Below, in pieces: positions 33,297 through 41,291 of a stretch of 64,000 bases of DNA. Position numbers and translations under genes: made by a program. Position 1 is the stretch's first letter. Every line of letters starts with the position of its first letter. The DNA comes from JAJFUE01 sp039683515 (GTDB lineage: Bacteria; Sumerlaeota; Sumerlaeia; MVZB01): contig JBDKRG010000010.1 in assembly GCA_039683515.1 (NCBI GenBank), positions 1-64,000 on the forward strand. Direction: 5' to 3'. The notes below the pieces were generated by a model. That model made no database searches, was not told the DNA's origin, and saw only the letters and a program-made list of their open reading frames with translations.

Positions 33297-34591
33297 GCGA
33301 ACGGATGTGGACATCCCTGATCGTGGGACTGATCCTGATCGCGGCGGCGACGCCCGCGATCCTGATTCAGGACGAGCAGATCTACCGCACCAAGGTGGAA
33401 TTCGTCCAGTACCGCGACACCCTGTATCTGCCCAACAGCGAGTACGTCCGGGCGGTCACGTGCGGCTACGACCAGTTTGCCGCGCACTTCCTCTGGCTGC
33501 GCATGATCCAGTCGTTCGCGGCCGGCTGGACCCGCCCCGAGAACGTCCAGCAGATGATGCAGTATTTCGAGGTCATCACGGACCTCGACCCCCATTTCAT
33601 GGAGGCCTATTCGCTGGCGATCATGGCCGTCAGCGAGAAGGTCAAGCGCTTCGACCTCGTCGACCACATCGTCGAAAAGGCCTACCTGAACAACCCCGGC
33701 AAATACATGATCCCGTTCAAGGGCGCCTACACGTCGTACTGGGACGAGAACAACGCCGAGAAGGCCAAGTTTTACGTCCGGCTCGGCCTGCACGATCCCG
33801 ACATGCCCGACTATGCGAACCGCTGGCTGGCCTACTTCGACATGAAGGAAGGCCGCTACCGCGCGGCTTATGAATATTCGGTCCGCAATTACCTGACGAT
33901 CGTCGGCCCCGAATCCGCCAAGGAAGGGGCCGGCGAGAAGATCGACCAGACGGCCAAGGTCATGTACCGGCTCAACTTCCTGCGCGCCGCCGACGGCTGG
34001 ATCCGCGCGGAGATCGAGGCGGCCGCCAACAAGTATCACCAGGATAACGGCAAGTGGCCGACGGTCGAGCAGCTCGACGAGGCCGGCCTGTTCGCCGGCA
34101 AGGAATTCCCGGATTTCGGGATGATCTTCACGATCACGGAAAAGATCCGCGGCGGCGAGATCGAGAAGCCGACCGATTCCGCCCAGATCGAGCAGCTGAT
34201 CCAGATGTCGATCCACAAGTGGGACAGCCTCCCCCCGTCGCCGTACGCCTTCCTCAAGCCGTCCTACCCGGGCTGGGTCATCTGGCCGGACTCGACGGTG
34301 GTGCGCGCCTCGGGCCCGGCCAACAAGAGCGGGCGCGAGCTGATCGTCTCGCGCGGCGAGGCGATGATCGAGCTGATGCGGGTGATCAATTTCATCAACA
34401 CCGCGGCCGTGGAATACAAGAATGCCAACGGGGGCAAATTCCCCCAGTCGTTCGCGGATTTCGCGCCGCAGTTCCTGACCCAGACCGACCCCTTCGGCGG
34501 CAAGTTCGCGTGGGACCCCAAGGGCGGCAAGGTCTCCTGCACCTCGGTGCCGAACTTCAACCCGGGCATGGTCCCGAACGTGATGTGGTGA
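33293..34591 (+). CDS. ABC-associated TPR-like protein
   Basis: 432 residues. One N-terminal membrane segment (LIVGLILIAAATPAIL) anchors a helical domain of TPR-type repeats (PHFMEAYSLAIMAVSEKVKR, AEKAKFYVRLGLHD), suggesting a periplasmic scaffold. The C-terminus (GKFPQSFADFAPQFL then DPFGGKFAWD) resembles the short C-terminal domain of pseudopilin-like proteins. The ATGA overlap with the permease implies a dedicated partner. Its function is unknown. Confidence 0.78.
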   Translation: MSERMWTSLIVGLILIAAATPAILIQDEQIYRTKVEFVQYRDTLYLPNSEYVRAVTCGYDQFAAHFLWLRMIQSFAAGWTRPENVQQMMQYFEVITDLDPHFMEAYSLAIMAVSEKVKRFDLVDHIVEKAYLNNPGKYMIPFKGAYTSYWDENNAEKAKFYVRLGLHDPDMPDYANRWLAYFDMKEGRYRAAYEYSVRNYLTIVGPESAKEGAGEKIDQTAKVMYRLNFLRAADGWIRAEIEAAANKYHQDNGKWPTVEQLDEAGLFAGKEFPDFGMIFTITEKIRGGEIEKPTDSAQIEQLIQMSIHKWDSLPPSPYAFLKPSYPGWVIWPDSTVVRASGPANKSGRELIVSRGEAMIELMRVINFINTAAVEYKNANGGKFPQSFADFAPQFLTQTDPFGGKFAWDPKGGKVSCTSVPNFNPGMVPNVMW

Positions 34592-34619
34592 CGTCGAGTC
34601 CTTCGAAAGAGGTATGAAC

Positions 34620-35699
34620 ATGAGCGCCAACGAAGCTCTCCGGCAACACCGCGGTTTCGTGGTCGCCGGCCTGGGCAAGATGGGCATCATGCATGCCTCG
34701 ATGCTGGGCGTGGTGTCGGGCGGGCGCGTCGCCGCGCTGGTCGACATCGACGAAAAGCTCGGCCGGAACGTCCAGTCGATGGGCGTCGACGCCCCGGTTT
34801 ACACCGACATCAACAAGTGCCTCGATGAAATTGCGCCGGACGGGGTGTGGATCACCACGCCGCAGTTCGTTCACCGCCAGCTGTTCGAGCTGTGCGTCTC
34901 GCGCGGCATCCCCGTCTTCTGCGAAAAGCCGCTGGCCCACACGCTCGAGGACGCCCGCAAGATGGCCGCGGCCGCCGCCGCCCGCCCGGAGCTGCCGATC
35001 GCGGTCGGCTACATGACGGCCCACAACCCGCTCTTCCACAAGGCGCACGACCTGGTCGCCGCGGGCGAGCTCGGGCAGGCGTGCTCGTTCAAGGCCTCCA
35101 CCCGGCTGTCGCAGGTGTTTTCGCCCATGAAGGGCTGGACGTTCACGAAGGAGCAGGCCGGCGGCGGCGTCCTGATCAATTCCGGCTGCCACCTCCTCAT
35201 GGCCCTGCACGTCCTGTTCGGCCCGCCCGCGCGCGTGACCGTCAAGGGGCGCGGCGTCCACAACCAGGTCGAGGACACGCTCGGCGCGATTTTCGAATAT
35301 GCCAACGGCCTGTGGGGGATGATCGAGATCACGTGGAGCGTCCCCGGCCACGAGCTCCAGACGCACGACATCGAGGTCCTCGGCACGGCCGGCACGATCG
35401 AGGTCGGCAACGAGGCCCTGCGCCTGTGGCTGCACCAGAAAACGCGCAACCACCCGGCCGGCTGGTCGCAGTGGCTGCGCTCGCGCACCGAGCCGCTGGC
35501 CGAGTTCTCGCTGAGCCCCGAATACTGCGGCGACGAGTTCTTCCTCGAGGACCAGGACTTCGTGAACGCCGTGCGCAAGGGTGGGCGGCCGAAGGTCGGC
35601 CTCGCCGAGGCGATGGCGATCCAGGAGCTGCTCGAGGCGATGTACCGGTCGATGGCCGAGAACCGGCCCGTCGACCTGGCGAGCGTGGTGAAATCATGA
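34620..35699 (+). CDS. Gfo/Idh/MocA family oxidoreductase
   Basis: 359 residues of a sugar-type NAD(P)-dependent dehydrogenase. The N-terminal Rossmann fold has VVAGLGKMGIMHASMLG, EKPLAHT near residue 100, and the C-terminal beta domain includes the GGGVLINSGCHL helix. Family members oxidise sugars or inositol, or act on UDP sugars in surface glycan synthesis. AGAGG with seven-base spacing selects ATG 34620 over ATG 34614. The stop overlaps the next gene by ATGA, so it is coupled to the unknown and epimerase genes. Confidence 0.9.
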   Translation: MSANEALRQHRGFVVAGLGKMGIMHASMLGVVSGGRVAALVDIDEKLGRNVQSMGVDAPVYTDINKCLDEIAPDGVWITTPQFVHRQLFELCVSRGIPVFCEKPLAHTLEDARKMAAAAAARPELPIAVGYMTAHNPLFHKAHDLVAAGELGQACSFKASTRLSQVFSPMKGWTFTKEQAGGGVLINSGCHLLMALHVLFGPPARVTVKGRGVHNQVEDTLGAIFEYANGLWGMIEITWSVPGHELQTHDIEVLGTAGTIEVGNEALRLWLHQKTRNHPAGWSQWLRSRTEPLAEFSLSPEYCGDEFFLEDQDFVNAVRKGGRPKVGLAEAMAIQELLEAMYRSMAENRPVDLASVVKS

Positions 35700-36559
35700 C
35701 GCTTTCGGCCCAAATTTCCGATCCCGCCGGCGATATCCTCGGCGTGCAGTTGCTGCTCGGAGGGGGCGCCGTCGCGGCCAGCCAGTGGGAGCCGCTGCGC
35801 CGGCTGCAGGCGCGCTTCCAGTCGCCCGAGGCGCTGCGCCAGGCGCTCGAGCGCAAGCATGCCGACGGCTTCAAGTCGGTGCTGGCGCTCGGCGAGCCGC
35901 GCCTGCTCGAGGCCCTCGGGCGCAAGCGCGCCGACAACCTGCCCGTCCCGCTCCCCATGGTCCCGAACCTGCGCGGCTTCATGCGCGAGGCGGTCGAGTA
36001 CGGCATGATCGGCGCCGGCGTGCGCCGGGTGTGGCGCGGCGGCGTGATGTCGCTCGTCGGCCTCAGCATGCGCGGCATCACGCAGCTCGGGCCGCTCAAG
36101 CGGCGCGATTTCCCGACGTTCCTGCGCATGTTCATCGACCTCGAGCTGGCAGCGTTCAGCCGCTTCAGCCCGCCGGTCGTTTTCCTTCAGCCGCAGATGA
36201 CCGACCTGGCCGTCGCGATGAACAACCCGCGCATCATCGAGGCGTTCCAGTCGGCCGTGCGCGACCGCACGGGCGCCCAGCTCGGGCTCGTGACCGCGAA
36301 CTTCGGCCGGCTCGCCGCGTCGCTCAAGAGCTGGGGATTCGACATCGCGGCGCTCATTGCCCCGTGGGACGGCGGCGGCTCGCGCATGCGCCCGAGCGCC
36401 GAGGCGTGCGTCCGCGCCGCGCGCGCCTGCGAGTTCCCGATCTGGGCCGACCGGCTCGGCTTCATCGAGCCGCCCCAGCCCGAGGACCGCGAAGTGATCC
36501 GGCAGGCCGGCCTGAACGGCATCGTCCGCGACGATCTCTCACTCTGGACCAACATATGA
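35696..36559 (+). CDS. conserved-looking protein of unknown function
   Basis: 287 residues, alpha/beta, without a signal peptide or membrane helices. Recognisable segments such as FKSVLALGEPRLLEALG, MTDLAVAMNNPRIIEAFQSA and LGLVTANFGRLAASLKSWGF alternate helices and strands and could be a TIM barrel. It has no motif I can tie to a named family. Position matters: it sits between a Gfo/Idh/MocA dehydrogenase and a nucleotide-sugar-type epimerase, with ATGA overlaps on both sides, so it probably acts in the same small pathway. Confidence 0.72.
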   Translation: MTLSAQISDPAGDILGVQLLLGGGAVAASQWEPLRRLQARFQSPEALRQALERKHADGFKSVLALGEPRLLEALGRKRADNLPVPLPMVPNLRGFMREAVEYGMIGAGVRRVWRGGVMSLVGLSMRGITQLGPLKRRDFPTFLRMFIDLELAAFSRFSPPVVFLQPQMTDLAVAMNNPRIIEAFQSAVRDRTGAQLGLVTANFGRLAASLKSWGFDIAALIAPWDGGGSRMRPSAEACVRAARACEFPIWADRLGFIEPPQPEDREVIRQAGLNGIVRDDLSLWTNI

Positions 36560-37473
36560 AAATTCTCGTCACCGGGGCCGCCGGTTTCCTGGGCGCCGCG
36601 ACCGTCAAGCGGGCGCTGGCCGCGGGCCACGGCGTTCGCGCCATGATCCGGCAGGGGAGCCCCCGCGCGCGCGTCGGTCTGCCCGACGCCGACATCGTCA
36701 TGGCCGACCTGGGCGACCCCGAGGCCCTGGCGCGGGCCGTGGCGGGGGGGATCGACGCGGTCATCCACTGCGCCGCCACGACGTCCCAGGGCGCCCCGGA
36801 CGAGGCGCTCAGCCGCCGCACGAACGTCGAGGGGACGCGCCTGCTTTACCAGGCCGCCAAGGCCGCCGGCGTCGGGCGCTGGGTGCAGATCAGCTCGATG
36901 TCGGCGCACCCGGGCTCGACGAGCGTCTACGGCCGCACCAAGCTGGCCGCCGACGAGGTGTTGCGGGCCGAATCGGGGCCGCCCGTCTGGACGATCCTGC
37001 GGCCGAGCCTGATCTACGGCCCCGGCGAGCGCGGCCTGGTCGCCAAGACCGTCAAGCTGCTCGAGAAACTCCCTGTTGTCCCGATCGTCGGCTCCGGCAA
37101 CGAACTCATGCGTCCGATCTACGTCGACGACGTCGCCGACGCGGCGCTGGCCGCCCTCGCGAGCGATGCGGCTCAGGGCAGGACCTACATGATCGGCGGC
37201 GCCGATGAAGTCACGCTCAACGAGTTCATGACCGCCCTTGTCAAAGCCCGCGGCCTCAAGCGCCCGCTTTTGCACCTGCCGATCCCGGTGGCGCTCCTGA
37301 TGGCGAAAATGATGTCTGTTGCCCTCAAGAACCCGCCGCTGACGCCCGACAACGTGCTGGGCGTCCGCCAGGTGCAAAGAGTCGAACACGACGCCGCCCT
37401 GCGCGACCTGCCGTGGAAGCCGATCACCCTCGCCGAAGGCCTGCGCCGGACGTTTGAAGGCCAGGGCGCTTGA
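36556..37473 (+). CDS. NAD-dependent epimerase/dehydratase family protein
   Basis: 305 residues of the extended SDR type. The N-terminal loop is VTGAAGFLGAATVKRAL, followed by FHCAATTSQ-like sequence (VIHCAATTSQ), SSMSAHPG and the catalytic YGRTK. The later LRPSLIYGPGE and YVDDVADAAL are also typical. Relatives include nucleotide-sugar epimerases and NDUFA9-like proteins. Without a glycan operon the substrate is open. Its ATG overlaps the stop of the preceding gene. The short-repeat block at 37487 follows. Confidence 0.88.
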   Translation: MKILVTGAAGFLGAATVKRALAAGHGVRAMIRQGSPRARVGLPDADIVMADLGDPEALARAVAGGIDAVIHCAATTSQGAPDEALSRRTNVEGTRLLYQAAKAAGVGRWVQISSMSAHPGSTSVYGRTKLAADEVLRAESGPPVWTILRPSLIYGPGERGLVAKTVKLLEKLPVVPIVGSGNELMRPIYVDDVADAALAALASDAAQGRTYMIGGADEVTLNEFMTALVKARGLKRPLLHLPIPVALLMAKMMSVALKNPPLTPDNVLGVRQVQRVEHDAALRDLPWKPITLAEGLRRTFEGQGA

Positions 37474-37486
37474 CGAAACTCGTCCG

Positions 37487-37544
37487 TTCGTGAATCGTGC
37501 TCGTTCATCGTGCGTCGTGCGTCGTGCTCGTAATCGTAATCGAA
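37487..37544. repeat. short tandem repeat block (TCGTGC / CGTAAT)
   Basis: Repeats of TCGTGCG and CGTAATCGTAATCG fill the gap between convergent genes. 37522-37544 is an exact inverted match to 6194-6216. Confidence 0.8.
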
Positions 37545-37579
37545 CCGACCCCGGTCGAATCAAAACCATATCCCCCGAA

Positions 37580-39382
37580 TCAATTCCTCTCGGTCTCGCC
37601 GCGTTGGTATAGCCGGATCAGGAGCGGCATTTTCTGGACGATTTCCGGCTGGTCGCACTGGCGCGCCAGGTCCAGCGCCTGGCGTGCGTTGTCGATCGCC
37701 TCGCTGAACCTGCCGTTGGCGGCCTGGGCCATCGCCAGGACGCAGACGTAACTCGGATCGCCGCGGCCTCGCCGCTCGATCAATTGATTGGCGATCCGCA
37801 GCGCGCGCCCGGGGTTGTAGATGCGCGGGTCGCGCGACGTCGACATGATCGAGATCGCGTTGCAGAAGACCGCCGGCGCCGTGCACCCGTCGTCGATCGC
37901 CTTGTTGAAGAGATCGACCGCCTCGGCGAACTTGTTCTGGGCGATGAGCGCCGCGCCCAGGTTGCAGACGGCCATCCAGTAGTCCGGCTCGACCCGAACC
38001 GCTTCGGCGAACATCTTCTCGGCCTCGGCGAGGCGGTTCTGCTCGAAGAACGCGTTGCCGAGGTTGAAATAGACGAAACTGGAATCGGGCGCGACCCGGC
38101 GGGCTTGGGAAAACAGCGTCTCCTCGTCGCGGTAATAGCCCGCCTGCCGCAGTGTCAGCGCCCCGCAGAATGCCAGCACGGCCGCGACGGCCGCGACGGC
38201 CCGGCCGCGCCGCGCCGGGTGGTTCTCGATCCACGCCCCGGCGAGGGCCCCCACGCCGGCGATCGGCCCGATGCTGGCAAGGTATTGATAACGATCCGCC
38301 GCGGGCGTCCGGGTGAGGAATCCGAAATAGACCACGCCGAGGGCGGGTCCAAGCGTCATCCCGTAAAACAGCCAGCACGCCAGAGGACCGCGTCCGATCC
38401 GGCCGCGCGCCGCCCACAGCCCGCCCGTCACGAGAACGATGGCGGCCATCGGCAACCAGTCCAGGGCGCGCCCGGGGTCGATGGCCCACCTGGGATAAAC
38501 GGCGCTCAGGCCGACGGGCAGAAGGAGCTTTTGGAGGTAGAACCAGAACGCGTGGGCCGACTGATCGAGCCGCGCGGCCAGCGACGGCCCCTGGCCGCCG
38601 ACGGCGTCGAATTCGATCCGCAGCCACGTGTCGAGCGAAGCGATCGAGATCGTGACGACCCCCAGGAGCGCGACGCAAGCCCAGTCGCGCCTCGTCAATC
38701 TGCCGAAGCGGTACCAGGCGAGCAGCCCCCATCCGGCCGGCAGCATCAGCGGCGAGGATTTGCTCAGCATGGCGGCGGCGGCGGCGAGGCACCCCAGCGC
38801 CGGCCACAGGCGCCGGCCGCCATCATGGAAGTTCAGGCAGCATTCGATCGCGGCCAGGTAAAACAGCGCGGCGAGCAGGTCCTTGACGCTGATGATCCAC
38901 GCGACCGCCTCGGCGTGCACCGGGTGGAGGGCGAAGAGCGCCGTCGCGATCGCCGCCCCCGCCGCGCCCATGCCGATGCGCCGGCACAGCCGGAAAAGCT
39001 GCACGACGATCAGGCCGTGCAGCGCGAAGTTGGCGAAATGGAACCCGGCCACCGATTCGCCCCAGCATCGCCACTCGAGCCACAGGACGCTGTAGGTGAC
39101 CGGCCAGTAATGCTCCTCGGCCGGCATGTTGCCGAAGCTGGTCCAAAACGACAGGAGCCCGCTCCAGTGGCGCAGGAGCAGGTTGCCGTGCACGGCGTAT
39201 TTGTCGTCCCAGAGCCACGTCCCGTTGAGGGCCGGGAGGTAGACGGCGACGGCGGCGGCAAACAGGAGGGCCGGCGCGGTCCAGGGCGGGAAGCTCGGCC
39301 TGGCCGGGGAGTCGGCCGAAGCGGCGCGGCGGTCGGCCGCGCGCCGGCGACCGCGGCGCGTGGTTGATTCCGGTGTTTTCAT
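37580..39382 (-). CDS. polytopic membrane protein with C-terminal TPRs (TMTC/PMT-like)
   Basis: 600 residues. After a basic N-terminus, ~10 membrane helices cover residues ~35-430, opening with ALNGTWLWDDKYAVHGN, a variant of the luminal D-D motif of GT-C glycosyltransferases. ALHPVHAEAVAW is the typical TMTC-like loop. The C-terminal ~170 residues are TPRs (FNLGNAFFEQNRLAEAEKMF, CNLGAALIAQNKFAEAVDLF). TMTC-type proteins O-mannosylate exported proteins using a lipid-linked sugar. In bacteria this is inferred only. It is convergent with the epimerase gene and lies downstream of rpsT on the same strand. Confidence 0.82.
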   Translation of the reverse strand: MKTPESTTRRGRRRAADRRAASADSPARPSFPPWTAPALLFAAAVAVYLPALNGTWLWDDKYAVHGNLLLRHWSGLLSFWTSFGNMPAEEHYWPVTYSVLWLEWRCWGESVAGFHFANFALHGLIVVQLFRLCRRIGMGAAGAAIATALFALHPVHAEAVAWIISVKDLLAALFYLAAIECCLNFHDGGRRLWPALGCLAAAAAMLSKSSPLMLPAGWGLLAWYRFGRLTRRDWACVALLGVVTISIASLDTWLRIEFDAVGGQGPSLAARLDQSAHAFWFYLQKLLLPVGLSAVYPRWAIDPGRALDWLPMAAIVLVTGGLWAARGRIGRGPLACWLFYGMTLGPALGVVYFGFLTRTPAADRYQYLASIGPIAGVGALAGAWIENHPARRGRAVAAVAAVLAFCGALTLRQAGYYRDEETLFSQARRVAPDSSFVYFNLGNAFFEQNRLAEAEKMFAEAVRVEPDYWMAVCNLGAALIAQNKFAEAVDLFNKAIDDGCTAPAVFCNAISIMSTSRDPRIYNPGRALRIANQLIERRGRGDPSYVCVLAMAQAANGRFSEAIDNARQALDLARQCDQPEIVQKMPLLIRLYQRGETERN

Positions 39383-39488
39383 CGAACCGATCCCGATTTA
39401 TGGACGACGCCAAGAATATGACCGCGATGAATCCGGAATACAAGTGGAAAGAGCAGGTCGGCCCGGGTGGGATTTCGGCCCCGGGGGG

Positions 39489-39531
39489 TAAAAAAAACGC
39501 GCCGCCCCCGAATCGGGGGAGCGCGTTTTTG
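39489..39531 (-). terminator. intrinsic terminator of rpsT
   Basis: On the minus strand a stem of CGCGCTCCCCCGATT and its complement CGGGGGCGGCGCG is followed by a run of eight T. The A run on the other side makes it symmetrical, so it could work both ways. Confidence 0.9.
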
Positions 39532-39583
39532 CGTTTTTGTTGGGCTTGGCCCTTATGCCTTAAAGCAAACCTTGAGAGGCCGC

Positions 39584-39856
39584 TCAGGCATTCGCGCCCA
39601 TCGCGTTGACGGCCAGCGTCAGGCGCGAGGTGTGGCGGGCGGCCTGATTGTCGTGGATGATCCCGACGCGGGCGCTATGATCAATGATGCTGATCGTCTG
39701 CGGCAGCTGGGCCTTGGCCTGCTCGACGTTCCCCTCGGCGATGGCGGCGCGCAGCTTCTTGATAGCCGTGCGCAGGGCGGACCGTTTGTCGCGGTTCCGG
39801 GTACGTGCCTTGGTGTTCTGGCGCAGACGCTTGGCGGCGGATTTGACGTTCGGCAT
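39584..39856 (-). CDS. rpsT: 30S ribosomal protein S20
   Basis: 90 residues, the normal size for S20. MPNVKSAAKRLRQNTKARTR and the helical remainder with ALRTAIKKLRAAI identify it. It binds 16S rRNA early in 30S assembly. It is transcribed alone, from a strong promoter (39927-39954) to a strong terminator (39489-39531). The ~60-base leader could hold control, as S20 is often autoregulated, but no structure was resolved. Confidence 0.97.
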   Translation of the reverse strand: MPNVKSAAKRLRQNTKARTRNRDKRSALRTAIKKLRAAIAEGNVEQAKAQLPQTISIIDHSARVGIIHDNQAARHTSRLTLAVNAMGANA

Positions 39857-39926
39857 TGTCTTTTTTCAGCTCCGAAATGGTATACTGGGATCGGCTCAGC
39901 CCCCGCGGCTAAACCACAAAAGGGTG

Positions 39927-39954
39927 ATCATAGCAGGAACCACATTATTGTCAA
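39927..39954 (-). promoter_or_regulatory. sigma70-type promoter of rpsT
   Basis: On the minus strand TTGACA and TATGAT are separated by 16 bases, one of the strongest promoter matches in the window. Predicted transcription begins near 39920, about 60 bp before the rpsT ATG. Confidence 0.8.
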
Positions 39955-40008
39955 GCCTTGAAAAAAAACTCCGATGAGAAGATAAGGGTTCTGGGACGTG
40001 CCCCTGAG

Positions 40009-41115
40009 ATGAACAACGTCACGACATATCCGACCGTTCACTGGGCCAGCTACGGGATCTCCGCCGGCATCGTCGATCAGCGCTTGGGGCCGATCTGCCG
40101 CGATCTGGGGCCGCATCTCGTGCGGGCTGAATCGCCGGCCGATCCGACCCGGATCGACCGCGAGGACGGCCCATGGGATCTTTTATTTGTCGGCTATGAG
40201 ACCCGGGGGCAGGGAACGCTCGAGTCGCTCGTCCGGCGCATCTGCCAGGCGCATGCCCTTGAAAGCATCATCGCCGTGGCCCCGTCCGGTTCCCCGGCGC
40301 GCGAGATCGAGCTGATGCGCGCCGGCGCCGCCTCGGTCATCGACATCGACAGCGACTCCGAGCGGATCGCCCAGGCCATCCAGAACGCCGTCCTGCAGGT
40401 TCAGGCCCGCCGCGGCCAGTGCGACCGCGAAAAGATGCGCCTCATCAACCAGCTCGCCATCAGCGTCAACCACGAGATCAACAACCCGCTGACCGGCCTG
40501 ATGGGCACGGCCGAACTGCTGCTGATGGATTCGAACAAGATCGACGAGAAAAGCCGGCGCGACCTCAAGACGATCGTCACCCAGTGCAGGCGCATCCAGG
40601 AGGTCACCGCGCGGCTCAAGACGCTCAACCAGCTGCGGACGGTCCCCTACGGCTCGCACGACACCATGATCGACCTGGTCGGCGAAATCCCGCTGGCCTC
40701 GCCGGTGCCGCCCGAGACCCCCGAGGAGCAGTTCCTGCCGGTGCCGACGATCCTGGTGATCGACGACAACCCGCTGATGATCGACCTCATCGAGCGGCTG
40801 TTCGAGGGCAAGTTCAAGATCGACGCCGCCGGGTGCGCCTCCGACGCCCTGACGCGCGTGCGCGAAAAAGGCTATGACCTCATCCTGATCGACCTGATCC
40901 TGCCCGAGATGAACGGCCTCGAGCTGTTCCGGGCGATCCGGAAGATCCGGCCGCAGCAGAAGGCGATGCTGGCCACGGCCTACCGCGGCGACGCGCGCGT
41001 CGAGCAGGCCATCGCCGAAGGCGCGTTGGGATGCATCTACAAGCCGTTCCAGCTCGAAGAGCTCGAACGGATCCTCAGCGAGACGATCAAGGTCAAGACC
41101 AACGGCGCCAATTAG
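40009..41115 (+). CDS. phosphorelay protein: REC-like, HisKA-type dimerisation helix, REC; no ATPase domain
   Basis: 368 residues in three parts. Residues ~30-130 look like a receiver fold lacking the acceptor Asp (WDLLFVGYETRGQG). Residues ~140-220 are a dimerisation/phosphotransfer helical hairpin with the H-box NHEINNPLTGLMGTAELL, whose histidine is the usual acceptor. No HATPase_c domain (N, G1, G2 boxes) follows. Residues ~250-365 are a canonical receiver: VIDDNP, acceptor DLILPEMNG, MLATAY and YKPF. This makes it a Spo0B- or HPt-like relay rather than a kinase. ATG 40009 is preferred over TTG 39958, which has little support. Confidence 0.85.
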   Translation: MNNVTTYPTVHWASYGISAGIVDQRLGPICRDLGPHLVRAESPADPTRIDREDGPWDLLFVGYETRGQGTLESLVRRICQAHALESIIAVAPSGSPAREIELMRAGAASVIDIDSDSERIAQAIQNAVLQVQARRGQCDREKMRLINQLAISVNHEINNPLTGLMGTAELLLMDSNKIDEKSRRDLKTIVTQCRRIQEVTARLKTLNQLRTVPYGSHDTMIDLVGEIPLASPVPPETPEEQFLPVPTILVIDDNPLMIDLIERLFEGKFKIDAAGCASDALTRVREKGYDLILIDLILPEMNGLELFRAIRKIRPQQKAMLATAYRGDARVEQAIAEGALGCIYKPFQLEELERILSETIKVKTNGAN

Positions 41116-41178
41116 AGCGTTTGACGAAAGTTTTCCGTGTTAGTGTAGTGTATCCGAATTGCAATGGATGATATTTTT

Positions 41179-41196
41179 GAACCGCTGTCGCGGTTC
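41179..41196. repeat. GAACCGC-N4-GCGGTTC hairpin
   Basis: GAACCGC, TGTC loop, GCGGTTC. The same 7-bp arms recur at 42808-42825 and 43013-43030. Confidence 0.75.
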
Positions 41197-41291
41197 CACA
41201 TCGTCACATTTTTTGCAGCGCTTTCAGGCATCATTCGCAATCGGCGTGGGACACCACACAAACAAGGTCCCATAGCTCCCGGCCGGCCGGT

